In this document: piece by piece, positions 38,906-47,192 of the stretch
Layout: each line of letters begins with the position of its first letter
Position numbering within the stretch: the first letter of the stretch is position 1
DNA from: Pseudomonadota bacterium
GTDB taxonomy: Bacteria > Desulfobacterota > Desulfarculia > Desulfarculales > Desulfarculaceae
DNA length: 64,000 bases
NCBI GenBank assembly: GCA_018896025.1
Contig: JAHIND010000008.1
Location: forward strand, 434,001 to 498,000
Direction of reading: 5' to 3'
Program-made: the position numbers and the translations under genes
The notes under the pieces: model-generated
Database searches by the model: none
The model's input: the letters and a program-made list of their open reading frames with translations, nothing else
What the model was told of the DNA's origin: nothing

Positions 38906-40060
38906 CTAGTCGGCCAAGGCCTGAGTCCGAATCTTGAGCCAGAACTCCTCGAAAGCCTTTTCCTTGATCTTCTTGGCCGTCTTTTCCTCCAGGGCCTTTT
39001 CCCAGGCGGCCTGAAGCTTCTTCATGTGAGCCACGCGCGCGTCGTTCCAGGCCTGGGCCTCGGCGGTCCACACGCCCTTTTCCTTCAGGTAGCGGATGGC
39101 GCCCTCGTGGAAGGGGGCGTCCGCCGGGGGGTTGCCGGATTTCTTGAGGGTCCACAAAGGCATGACCTTGTGGGCGTCCTTGTACAGGTCAAAGCTTTCG
39201 TCCATGGCCTTGGCCATGTTGTAGACCCAGTTGGGGTCCTTGTCGGCGTACACGGTGATCATGGGGTAGCGGTACTCAGCCAGCCAAACCGGCTTTTCCG
39301 GGGAGATGCCCGCGCCGATGGTCTCCTGGGCGGGGGCCAGGAAGGGGGCCACCTTGGTCATGCGCTTCCAGGCGGCCTTGTCGTTGGGGTCGAAGGGAAT
39401 CCAGTAAAGGCCGCGGGACGAAGTCTCCAGCTCGTACATGATGGAGGCCGAGGTGACGGTCACCGAAGCGTCGGTCTTGCCCTCGATGAGAGCCTTAAGG
39501 GAGGAAGCGTAGCTGGGGAATTCCACCTTCTTAACGTCCTTCCAGGTCAGGCCGGCGAAGGCCAGGAAGGCGTCCATCTTGACGTTGAGGGTGGGGGCGC
39601 CGGGTACATAGGAAACCCGTTTGCCCTTGAGGTCCTTGAATGACTTAATGCCCGAGTCCTTGGTGGTGGCCAGGGCGATGGTGGCCGGATGGGCCAGGAT
39701 CACCCTGAGATCCTGAGGACCCCACTGCACGGTGGCGAAGTCATAGAGGCCCTCCGCCGCGAAGTACACCTCGTTGGCCAGGAAGCCGCAGGCCACCCGG
39801 TTGGCGGTCAGGGGCATCAAACGGCCGATGGAGGTGCCCGAGGGCAGCAGGCGGATGCGCATGCCGAACTTCTTGCCAAAGGCGTCGGCGATGGCCGAGG
39901 CCTGCATGTAGCCCGAAGAGCCTACGTCGTAGCAGCTCCACACCATGGTTTTGGGCATAGCCAACTTGTCGCTCGCCCATGCACCCGGCGCGGCGGCCAA
40001 GGCCAGCACCAAGAACGCGCCCAAAAGCAAAATAATTTTCTTTTTGACTAAGTTTCTCAT
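38906..40060 (-). CDS. TAXI-family TRAP transporter solute-binding protein
   Basis: MRNLVKKKIILLLGAFLVLALAAAPGAWASDK signal peptide; DVGSSGYMQASAIADAFGKKFGMRIRLLPSGTSIGRLMPLTANRVACGF. Confidence 0.88.
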   Translation of the reverse strand: MRNLVKKKIILLLGAFLVLALAAAPGAWASDKLAMPKTMVWSCYDVGSSGYMQASAIADAFGKKFGMRIRLLPSGTSIGRLMPLTANRVACGFLANEVYFAAEGLYDFATVQWGPQDLRVILAHPATIALATTKDSGIKSFKDLKGKRVSYVPGAPTLNVKMDAFLAFAGLTWKDVKKVEFPSYASSLKALIEGKTDASVTVTSASIMYELETSSRGLYWIPFDPNDKAAWKRMTKVAPFLAPAQETIGAGISPEKPVWLAEYRYPMITVYADKDPNWVYNMAKAMDESFDLYKDAHKVMPLWTLKKSGNPPADAPFHEGAIRYLKEKGVWTAEAQAWNDARVAHMKKLQAAWEKALEEKTAKKIKEKAFEEFWLKIRTQALAD

Positions 40061-40393
40061 GATCTTTCCCTCCTGGTTCATGAAAACAATTCCATGCACT
40101 ACCCCCGCGCCGGGATCGGCTAAGTTCTTAGGCGGAACCCGAAGCGATGGTTGAATCGAGTGGCCGGTTTGTGAGTTTAAAGTCATTTGAACAGTGAAAG
40201 CGGCATGGGCCGCGGCGCGCCTGCGGCATGGGAGACGCCCAAAATACGGCGGATTGGGCGGTCTGGGCAGCACTGGGCAGGGAGTTTAAAAGCGCGCGGC
40301 TAAAATTTGAAAAAGCAGCCTTCAAAATGTTTACCCCTTGGAGACTTAGGACAAAAGGGGGTAAAGGCCAATCAGGCGCTCAAGGTTGTTTTT

Positions 40394-41182
40394 CTAAGAT
40401 GGAATTACCGGATAAGAGCCTTCGTACCCCAGACCCTGGGATATGACTTTTCCCGTTTGAAACAGTTTTTCCAAAGCCTTGTCAACGGTCTTTTGCACCG
40501 GTTTGTCGCTGGTGTTCAGGGAAAGCGCCACCGAAGCCACCACCTGACCCTCATGATTGAGCAGGGGGACCCCGATGGAATACAAATCCAAGGAAAATTC
40601 GCCGTCGGAGATGGCGTAGCCCCGCTCCCGGGTGGCTTTGAGGTCTTTGATAATTTCGCTCTTTTTGACCACCGTGTTGGGGGTAACCTTGAACAAATTC
40701 ATCTCGTCCAAGAGTTCTTTGGCCTGCTCCGTGGGTAGGGAGGACAAGAGGACTTTGCCCATGGTGGTGCAGTGGGCGGGCACCCGGGAGCCGACATAAA
40801 CCGCGAAAGGATAGTAGCGGGTGCGTTCCTTGCGGAAGATCACCAGTACCTCGCTGCCGTCCAGTACTCCCATGCTCACGCTGCGTTCCAGGCTGTTGGA
40901 AAGATCTTCCAGGTAGGGGCGGGCGATGCTGAACACACCCTCGCTGTGCAAAAACTGGAAAGCCATGCTGAGGACCTTGTTGCCCAGCATGTAGCGCTTG
41001 CCGCTCAGGATGCGCACATAGCCCAGTTCCATCAAGGTAAAGAGGAACCGCTGCACGGTGGTTTTGTTGGTTTCCAGGCGTTCGGCTATCTGGGTGAGGG
41101 ACAGAGGCTCCGGAGAACTGCCCAAGAGTTCCATGATGGCAATGGCTTTGCCTACGGATTTGATGAACTTCCTGTCGCGCAA
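40394..41182 (-). CDS. IclR-family transcriptional regulator
   Basis: KAIAIMELLGSSPEPLSLTQIAERLETNKTTVQRFLFTLMELGYV; C-terminal IclR effector domain. TTG start with GAGG upstream. Confidence 0.9.
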   Translation of the reverse strand: MRDRKFIKSVGKAIAIMELLGSSPEPLSLTQIAERLETNKTTVQRFLFTLMELGYVRILSGKRYMLGNKVLSMAFQFLHSEGVFSIARPYLEDLSNSLERSVSMGVLDGSEVLVIFRKERTRYYPFAVYVGSRVPAHCTTMGKVLLSSLPTEQAKELLDEMNLFKVTPNTVVKKSEIIKDLKATRERGYAISDGEFSLDLYSIGVPLLNHEGQVVASVALSLNTSDKPVQKTVDKALEKLFQTGKVISQGLGYEGSYPVIPS

Positions 41183-41190
41183 TGCGTTAC
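41174..41190. promoter_or_regulatory. candidate operator overlapping the iclR start codon
   Basis: GTCGCGCAATGCGTTAC, 15/17 match to GTAACGCAATGCGTTAC; TTGACT-18-TAGAAT promoter just upstream on the minus strand. Confidence 0.6.
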
Positions 41191-41346
41191 CTCGTATTGT
41201 CTTGCGTTATTCTAAAATTTAATCTAATTTAAAGTCAAGTTCAATTTGGCCTCGGAAAAACTCTGTTTCACCGCTGTCCAAAATCGCCGGTCCAACGGGT
41301 CGGCGTGGGGTTGCACATAGGCAAAGATGAATTAGGAGGGACTTCA

Positions 41347-42522
41347 ATGGAATCGATATTTTTAAGTGAAAAAGAGCAGGCCTACGCCCTGGAGGCGAGG
41401 GAATTCTTTAAGCGTGAAGCGCGCCCCCACATTTTGGCCATGGACCGTGAAAATGAGTATCCATTTGAATTGTTAAAGAAAATGGGTAAGCAGGGCTACA
41501 TCGGCGTGCGTTTCCCCTCCCGCTACGGCGGCGGGGGCCTGGACATGATGCACGAGGCCCTGGTCAATGAAGAAACCGCCGCCCAGTCCTACGCCCTGGC
41601 CTGCGCCCGCAGCGTGCCACACCACTGCGCCTTCATTATCGCCAACTACGGCAGCGAAGAGCAGAAGCAAAAATACCTACCCGGCATTTTCACCGCCGAC
41701 ATCCTCACCGCCGAGTGCATCACCGAGCCCACCGGCGGCTCGGACGCGGTCCGCATGAAGACTAATGCGGAGCTCAAGGGCGACAAGTGGGTCATCAACG
41801 GAGAGAAGCGCTTTCAGGCATCCGGCGCGGTGGCCGACCTGTTCGTGGTGTTTGCCATGACCGAGAAAGACGTGCACCCCAGTAAGGGCATGAGCGTGTT
41901 CGCGGTGGAAAAGGACGCGCCGGGCATCGTGGCCATGGAAGAGTTCGATACCATGGGTTGGCGAGGCCTGCGCATCGTATCCGAGTTGATCTTCGACGGC
42001 ACCGAGATACCCAAGGAAAACCTCATCGGAGAGCGGGGCCAGGGTTTCCCCATCCTAATGGACATGCTCAACAGCGAGCGCATCCTGGTGGCCAGCGGCC
42101 TGTTGGGCACCGCCCGCACCTGCCTGGATATCGCCACCGCCTACACCATGGAGCGCGAGGCCTTCCACCGCCCCATCCGCAATTTCGAGGGCGTGAGCTT
42201 CAAGGTGGCCGAGATGGCCACCCGTCTGGAGGCGGCCAGCCTGCTTCGCTTCAAGGCGGCGCGCATGCTGGACATGGGCCAGGACGTGACCAAGGTGGCG
42301 GCCATGGCCAAGGGCTTTGCCGCGGAAAACGCCTACTGGGTGGCCAACGAGGCCCTTCAGGTAATGGGTGGTATCGGCTACACTACCAAGCACGACATGG
42401 AGCGCCACTTCCGCGACATCCGGGGAGGGATGGTCGCGGTGGGGACCAACGAGATCATGAAACTGGTGGTGCAGAGGGAGCACTATCAAGAGTTCGCCAA
42501 GACCCAAGAATCCGCCAGCTGA
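41347..42522 (+). CDS. acyl-CoA dehydrogenase
   Basis: MESIFLSEKEQAYALEAREFFKREARPHI; GVRFPSRYGGGGLDMMHEALVNEETA; ECITEPTGGSDAVRMKT; ERHFRDIRGGMVAVGTNEIMK. Confidence 0.9.
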   Translation: MESIFLSEKEQAYALEAREFFKREARPHILAMDRENEYPFELLKKMGKQGYIGVRFPSRYGGGGLDMMHEALVNEETAAQSYALACARSVPHHCAFIIANYGSEEQKQKYLPGIFTADILTAECITEPTGGSDAVRMKTNAELKGDKWVINGEKRFQASGAVADLFVVFAMTEKDVHPSKGMSVFAVEKDAPGIVAMEEFDTMGWRGLRIVSELIFDGTEIPKENLIGERGQGFPILMDMLNSERILVASGLLGTARTCLDIATAYTMEREAFHRPIRNFEGVSFKVAEMATRLEAASLLRFKAARMLDMGQDVTKVAAMAKGFAAENAYWVANEALQVMGGIGYTTKHDMERHFRDIRGGMVAVGTNEIMKLVVQREHYQEFAKTQESAS

Positions 42523-42538
42523 ACACCGGGAGAAAACC

Positions 42539-43633
42539 ATGGGGAACCTTCGTCTGATTAAAACCGACTACACCTATGCGGATCTTTCCACCAGCCTCAG
42601 CCCCGCCGTGGAAAAGAGCATGGAAGAGGGTAAATCGGCCAGCACGCTGGTGGTCAACTTCTTTTCCGCCGACAGCATCACCACCGGAGTTCTGGAAGAC
42701 CCTGAGAAATCCCTGCATATGGATTTTTGCAAGGAAAAGGGCATCGTGGTGCGGCGGCGGCTGAATGCCGGAGGGGCCATCTTCGCCAACCAGGGCTCGG
42801 TCATGAACTGCCTATATCTGGATTTGAGCCAGCCCTGGGTGCCTTTCAAGACCATCCGCGAGGCCTTCCCCTTTTTCCTGGAGCGCATGGCCGAGGTGGC
42901 CAGCGAATTGTTCGGCATCGATGCCCGCTACCGTCCGGTGAACGATATCGAGGTGGGCGGCCGAAAGCTGGTGGCCACCTCCGCCCGCTCAGAACAAGGC
43001 ATACTCACCCTGCGTAGCGTGATCAACGTGGTCCCCGTGGACCGCTCCCTCATGTCCGGGGCCATCATCGCCCGTCCGGAGAAATTCCAGGACAAAGTCC
43101 AAAAAGACGGCGGCGCCCGCTTCACCTGCTTCCAGGACGAGGCGGGCCGCCTCGTAGAGCGCGATGATATCTACGCCCTGGCCACCGGCACCATGAAGAG
43201 GGCCTTTGGCGAGGATCTGGAAATCGTGGAAGGCGAGCTGACCGGCCTGGAGCAGCGATACCTGGAGGACTACCTGGAGCGCTTCGGCTCGGACGAGTGG
43301 TTCTACGCCAACAGCGAGCGGGTGCGTTTCACGGGCGCCGACCCGGCGGCCCGTAGGGTGGAGGCCTATCACAAGGCCCCGGCCGGGCTCATGGGCCTGG
43401 CCCTGTTGGCCCTGGACGGCAAGGTGCACGACATAATCCTCTTGGCGGACTTCCATCCCAGCCCCTATTCGGTGATGGGCACCTTTGAAGGCGCCTTGCG
43501 CGGCCAGCCGCTCAATCTGGACGCCATGATGGAGCGGGTGGCCCAGGTGTACAACGCGCCCGGAGTGGAGATTCCCGGCGCCGAGTTGAGCGACTTCGCC
43601 ACCTTGCTGGACAAGGGCCTGAAGCTGCTTTAG
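42539..43633 (+). CDS. divergent lipoate-protein ligase (LplA)-like protein A
   Basis: 364 aa; GIVVRRRLNAGGAIFANQGSV, YRPVNDIEVGGRKLVATSARSEQGILTL, LplA C-domain-like DEWFYANSERVRF...GKVHDIILLADFHPSP. Confidence 0.8.
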   Translation: MGNLRLIKTDYTYADLSTSLSPAVEKSMEEGKSASTLVVNFFSADSITTGVLEDPEKSLHMDFCKEKGIVVRRRLNAGGAIFANQGSVMNCLYLDLSQPWVPFKTIREAFPFFLERMAEVASELFGIDARYRPVNDIEVGGRKLVATSARSEQGILTLRSVINVVPVDRSLMSGAIIARPEKFQDKVQKDGGARFTCFQDEAGRLVERDDIYALATGTMKRAFGEDLEIVEGELTGLEQRYLEDYLERFGSDEWFYANSERVRFTGADPAARRVEAYHKAPAGLMGLALLALDGKVHDIILLADFHPSPYSVMGTFEGALRGQPLNLDAMMERVAQVYNAPGVEIPGAELSDFATLLDKGLKLL

Positions 43634-43890
43634 CCCGGATATTTCATGAAGGCCGCGCGTCCGGCTGCGCCGGCCAGCGGCATACTGCGTTGCCGGCTGC
43701 GTTCAGGCCTCGACGTAGCTTCGGCTACGCCTGCGTCCCTCGCTTGCCGGTCGCCTTGTCTGCTGCTGGCTGGCTGTGCCGGTGATGGGTACAAACTGCA
43801 CATTGACTAGGGGGTGCCTTTTTCACAACGGCCCTATGAATACTGATTCGTTGTTATATGCCACACAGCCCTCATGAAATATCTGGGCTA
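43631..43890. mobile_element. MITE/REP-like non-coding element with terminal inverted repeats
   Basis: TAGCCCGGATATTTCATGA (43631-43649) and TCATGAAATATCTGGGCTA (43872-43890), 19-bp inverted termini with one mismatch; internal CGTAGC-TTCG-GCTACG hairpin. Confidence 0.7.
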
Positions 43891-43917
43891 GGAGGCCGAG
43901 CGGGTTAGGGCGGGGAC

Positions 43918-44298
43918 ATGCTTTCGGACTTGATTAAAGAACATATCGTTTCGCCCCGCAATCAAGGGGTGATCCCCGCCGCCGACGGGATGGGCGAGGT
44001 GGTGGGGCCCGCCTGCGGCGACCAGGTGGTGCTGTACATCCAGATAAAGGATGGGCGCATCAACCGGGCCTCCTTCACCACCCACGGCTGCTGGGCCGCG
44101 GTGGCCATGGCCTCCTGGGTAACCGAAATGGTGATGGGGATGGCCCCGGACCAAGCCCTGAAAATAGACGGCGAGGCCCTGGCCCGGGAACAGGCGGGAC
44201 TGCCGGAAGACAAATGGCCCTGCGCCCGCCTGGTGTCCCTGGCCCTGCACCGGGCGGTGCGCGACTGGCAGCGCCGACAGGGCGGCCAGGCGAGATAG
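43918..44298 (+). CDS. NifU N-terminal/IscU-like Fe-S scaffold protein
   Basis: MLSDLIKEHIVSPRNQGVIPAADGMGEVVGPACGDQVVLYIQIKDGRINRASFTTHGCWAAVAMASWVTEMV...WPCARL: three Cys at scaffold-like positions. Confidence 0.82.
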   Translation: MLSDLIKEHIVSPRNQGVIPAADGMGEVVGPACGDQVVLYIQIKDGRINRASFTTHGCWAAVAMASWVTEMVMGMAPDQALKIDGEALAREQAGLPEDKWPCARLVSLALHRAVRDWQRRQGGQAR

Positions 44299-44320
44299 GG
44301 CGGGGCGAACCGATCCGCAT

Positions 44321-44357
44321 AAAAAAAAGGCCCCCGCCAGCGGGGAGCGGCGGGGGT
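44321..44357 (-). terminator. rho-independent terminator downstream of the cupin gene
   Basis: CCCCCGCC / GGCGGGGG stem followed on the minus strand by TTTTTTTT. Confidence 0.85.
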
Positions 44358-44376
44358 CGCGGCAGTCTTAGCGCGA

Positions 44377-44781
44377 TTAGCCGATGGGTACGTACTCCCC
44401 GCTCTGCACGATAGCCACAACAGTCAGAGGTCCGTCGATTCTTTTGTAACGGTAGGTGTGCTTCAGGCCCGCCGGGATGAACACGGAGCAAGGTGTGGTC
44501 ACGGTGTAGACCTCGTCCTCGATCTCCATCTCGATCTCCGCGTCACCCTTCTTGCTGATGAACAGGTAGGCCTCGCTCTGCTCGTGGTGATGCTTAATGG
44601 TGATGGGCTCGGCCTGATGGATCTTATTGTGAATGCCGCCGGCGATGAAGAAGTTGGCTCCGGGCACCAGCTCGCCATCCATCAAGATCTGATATTTACC
44701 CTTGGCGTGAGCCGCGAACTCATCGATGATCTTGGGTTGGGTGACAATGTACTTGGCATATTTTTCGCTCATTTGATTCAA
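44377..44781 (-). CDS. cupin-domain protein
   Basis: 134 aa; PITIKHHHEQSEAYLFISKKGDAEIEMEDE...VFIPAGLKHTYRY. Confidence 0.85.
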   Translation of the reverse strand: MNQMSEKYAKYIVTQPKIIDEFAAHAKGKYQILMDGELVPGANFFIAGGIHNKIHQAEPITIKHHHEQSEAYLFISKKGDAEIEMEIEDEVYTVTTPCSVFIPAGLKHTYRYKRIDGPLTVVAIVQSGEYVPIG

Positions 44782-44864
44782 CCTCCAATGGTCAATTAGT
44801 TTTCATTTTGTAGGCTGGCTGCCCGTGGTCCCGGCGGCCGGATTTCCTCGCCCCCCGCACCCGA

Positions 44865-45971
44865 TCAGGCGCTAAGGGCCTCCGGGCTGAAAGCCTTGGT
44901 AAAGGCGGCCAGGAAATCGTCGATTTCAATGCCGGTCATCTCCACGTCCGGACGGGCGTAAATTCGCTCCAACTCCTTGCGCACCACCTCCAGGTCGCGG
45001 GGCTTGCCCCGCAGGGCGTCCTCGACGTCCAGGGTCACGCGGTAGGGGGAGGGGTGAAAGTCGCCGGTCACGATCAGGTCTTCAATCAGGTCGTCCTTGC
45101 TCAAGAGGGTGACCCGCAAAAGACCGGCCACGGCCTTTTGGCACCCTTCGCTCTTGACGGCCTCGGCCGGGGCCTGGCCGAAACGCAGGCGTTCGGAGTT
45201 GCCGTAGAACCACTCTTGTGAGTTGTAGGTGTCCTGGTAATCCCGGAGATAGCCCTCTTCCTCGGTGGTCAGCTTGCCGGGGGCCAAGGATATTTCACCG
45301 CCGAACATCTTGTGGATGGTCAGGCGGGATAGCTCCTCAAGGTCGTCGGCGGTGATTTCGCGGCCCAGCTCGTTTTCCAGGCTGGTGAAGCGCTGGCCGA
45401 TGTCCTTTATGGTCTTGTCCTGCACCTTGACCGGGTTGGTGATGATGGCCTTGCGCAGCACGTCCCGGTCGGTGTTGACCACGTTGATCAACAGGCGCAG
45501 GGTGAGGATGCCGTTTTCCAGGCGGGCCGAGCTCGGCACCACCTTGCGGCCCTCCACCTCCACGTCGTTCAGCGGGCGGTAGCGCGCCTCCAGCCCCCAA
45601 AGCTCCTTGAGGGCCTCGGCGATGGCGGTCAGCGAAACGCGGAAAGCGTCCTTGATGTTGGTGAGCGGTACGCCCATTTTCTTGGGGTTCAGGTACAGGC
45701 ACAGGAAGGCGCCGCCCTTGGGGCCGAACACCGCGCCGCCGGTGTTTTGGCGGCGGCGCACCACGATGCCCGTCTGGGCGCAATATTCCAGGTCGATGGC
45801 CTTTTCCGGATCATCCAGATAGCCCGAGGTGATGCTGTCGGTGCTGAACACGTTGAGCAGCACCGTGTTGGGCGCGACGCCGCTGTCCAGGCCCTTTTCA
45901 ACCGCCGGAGAAATGCTGGTGGAAAAATCGGCGTAAGAATAATCGCATTTGATAAACCGCAACTGCTTCAT
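44865..45971 (-). CDS. divergent lipoate-protein ligase (LplA)-like protein B
   Basis: 368 aa; GIVVRRRQNTGGAVFGPKGGA, YRPLNDVEVEGRKVVPSSARLENGILTL, C-domain SQEWFYGNSERLRF...IEDLIVTGDFHPSP. Confidence 0.8.
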   Translation of the reverse strand: MKQLRFIKCDYSYADFSTSISPAVEKGLDSGVAPNTVLLNVFSTDSITSGYLDDPEKAIDLEYCAQTGIVVRRRQNTGGAVFGPKGGAFLCLYLNPKKMGVPLTNIKDAFRVSLTAIAEALKELWGLEARYRPLNDVEVEGRKVVPSSARLENGILTLRLLINVVNTDRDVLRKAIITNPVKVQDKTIKDIGQRFTSLENELGREITADDLEELSRLTIHKMFGGEISLAPGKLTTEEEGYLRDYQDTYNSQEWFYGNSERLRFGQAPAEAVKSEGCQKAVAGLLRVTLLSKDDLIEDLIVTGDFHPSPYRVTLDVEDALRGKPRDLEVVRKELERIYARPDVEMTGIEIDDFLAAFTKAFSPEALSA

Positions 45972-46059
45972 TACAAGCTCCGCAAAAAAGTTGAAAAGGC
46001 CTTGAAGGCGGGTTCGGCAAATTTATATTGCTGGGTGGCAGCGCCCCTCGGCCCCTGAC

Positions 46060-46860
46060 TTACTTTCCTTGGAAATTGGGTTTGCGCTTTTCCAAAAAGG
46101 CGTCGCGGCCTTCCTGGTGGTCTTCGCTGTTCAAGGCCACCGCCTGGAGGTTGGCTTCCAACTCCAGGTAAGCGGACAGGTTCATGGGCCAACAGTTGAG
46201 GGCGGCCTTGATCAGGGCTTGGGCCTTGGTGGCGCCTTGGGCCAAGCTGTGGGCCCATTCCCAGGTCTGCTCCTCAAGCTCTTCGTGGGGAGCAATGCGG
46301 TTGATCATGCCCGCGTCGAAGGCCTCTTGCGCGGTGAGGGAGCCGCCCTCCATCATCAATTGCTTGGTGCGGGCCATGCCGATCCTTTGGGGCAGGAAGA
46401 AGTACTGCCCCCAGTCCGGGGCCAGGCCCACCTTGATGAAGGAGAAAAGGAATTTGGCCCTATCGGAGACGATGCTCAGGTCCGAGGCCAGGATCAGGCT
46501 CACTCCGGCGCCGGCGGCCACGCCGTCCACCGAGGTGATGATGGGCTTGGGCAGCTCCACCATAGCCCGCACCAGGCGGTGTCCGTTTTTCAGGCGCTCG
46601 TAGGCGGGCACCGGGCCGCCAATGTTTTGCATGGAGCGCAAATCGCCACCGGCGCAAAAATGCTTGCCCGCTCCGGCCAGAATCACCGCCCGCACCGAGG
46701 AGTCGGTTTGCAGGTCCTGGAGCACTTCCAGGATCTGGGGCCTGACCTCCATGTCCAGGGCGTTGCGTTTTTCGGGAATGTTGATCATTACCTTGAGCAC
46801 GGAGTCTTCCTGCTCGAACAGAAGCTTGCTGTAGCCGCGGTCTTCAGTTGTCCTAGCCAT
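46060..46860 (-). CDS. enoyl-CoA hydratase/isomerase
   Basis: MARTTEDRGYSKLLFEQEDSVLKVMINIPEKRNALD; HFCAGGDLRSM; VDGVAAGAGVSLILASDL. Confidence 0.9.
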   Translation of the reverse strand: MARTTEDRGYSKLLFEQEDSVLKVMINIPEKRNALDMEVRPQILEVLQDLQTDSSVRAVILAGAGKHFCAGGDLRSMQNIGGPVPAYERLKNGHRLVRAMVELPKPIITSVDGVAAGAGVSLILASDLSIVSDRAKFLFSFIKVGLAPDWGQYFFLPQRIGMARTKQLMMEGGSLTAQEAFDAGMINRIAPHEELEEQTWEWAHSLAQGATKAQALIKAALNCWPMNLSAYLELEANLQAVALNSEDHQEGRDAFLEKRKPNFQGK

Positions 46861-47192
46861 GTAATTTTCGCTTCCTTCGGCGGACGGCCAGATTTTGCCG
46901 ACCGGCCGAACCAACTGGTTGCGCCCCTTGAGGTGGGCTTTTTTAAGGGGAGGAGGGCGCCTTTGGTCGGCAAATATTTATTGCGCCGGGCGCCTCTCCC
47001 CCCAAAAGAGAATTTAAAATATAGCCATATATATAATTAAATAAGAAAATGCAAAAAAATATTGAATGCGCGCCCAGCCTCCTGGGCCAGGGTAATCGGA
47101 GCCGCGCTCCGTTGCCCCTGGCCACGGTGGCTGAGCGATATGTGCATGACTTCATGGCGTCGCATAGTTTAAGTCCCGGCAGCGCCGTTTCC

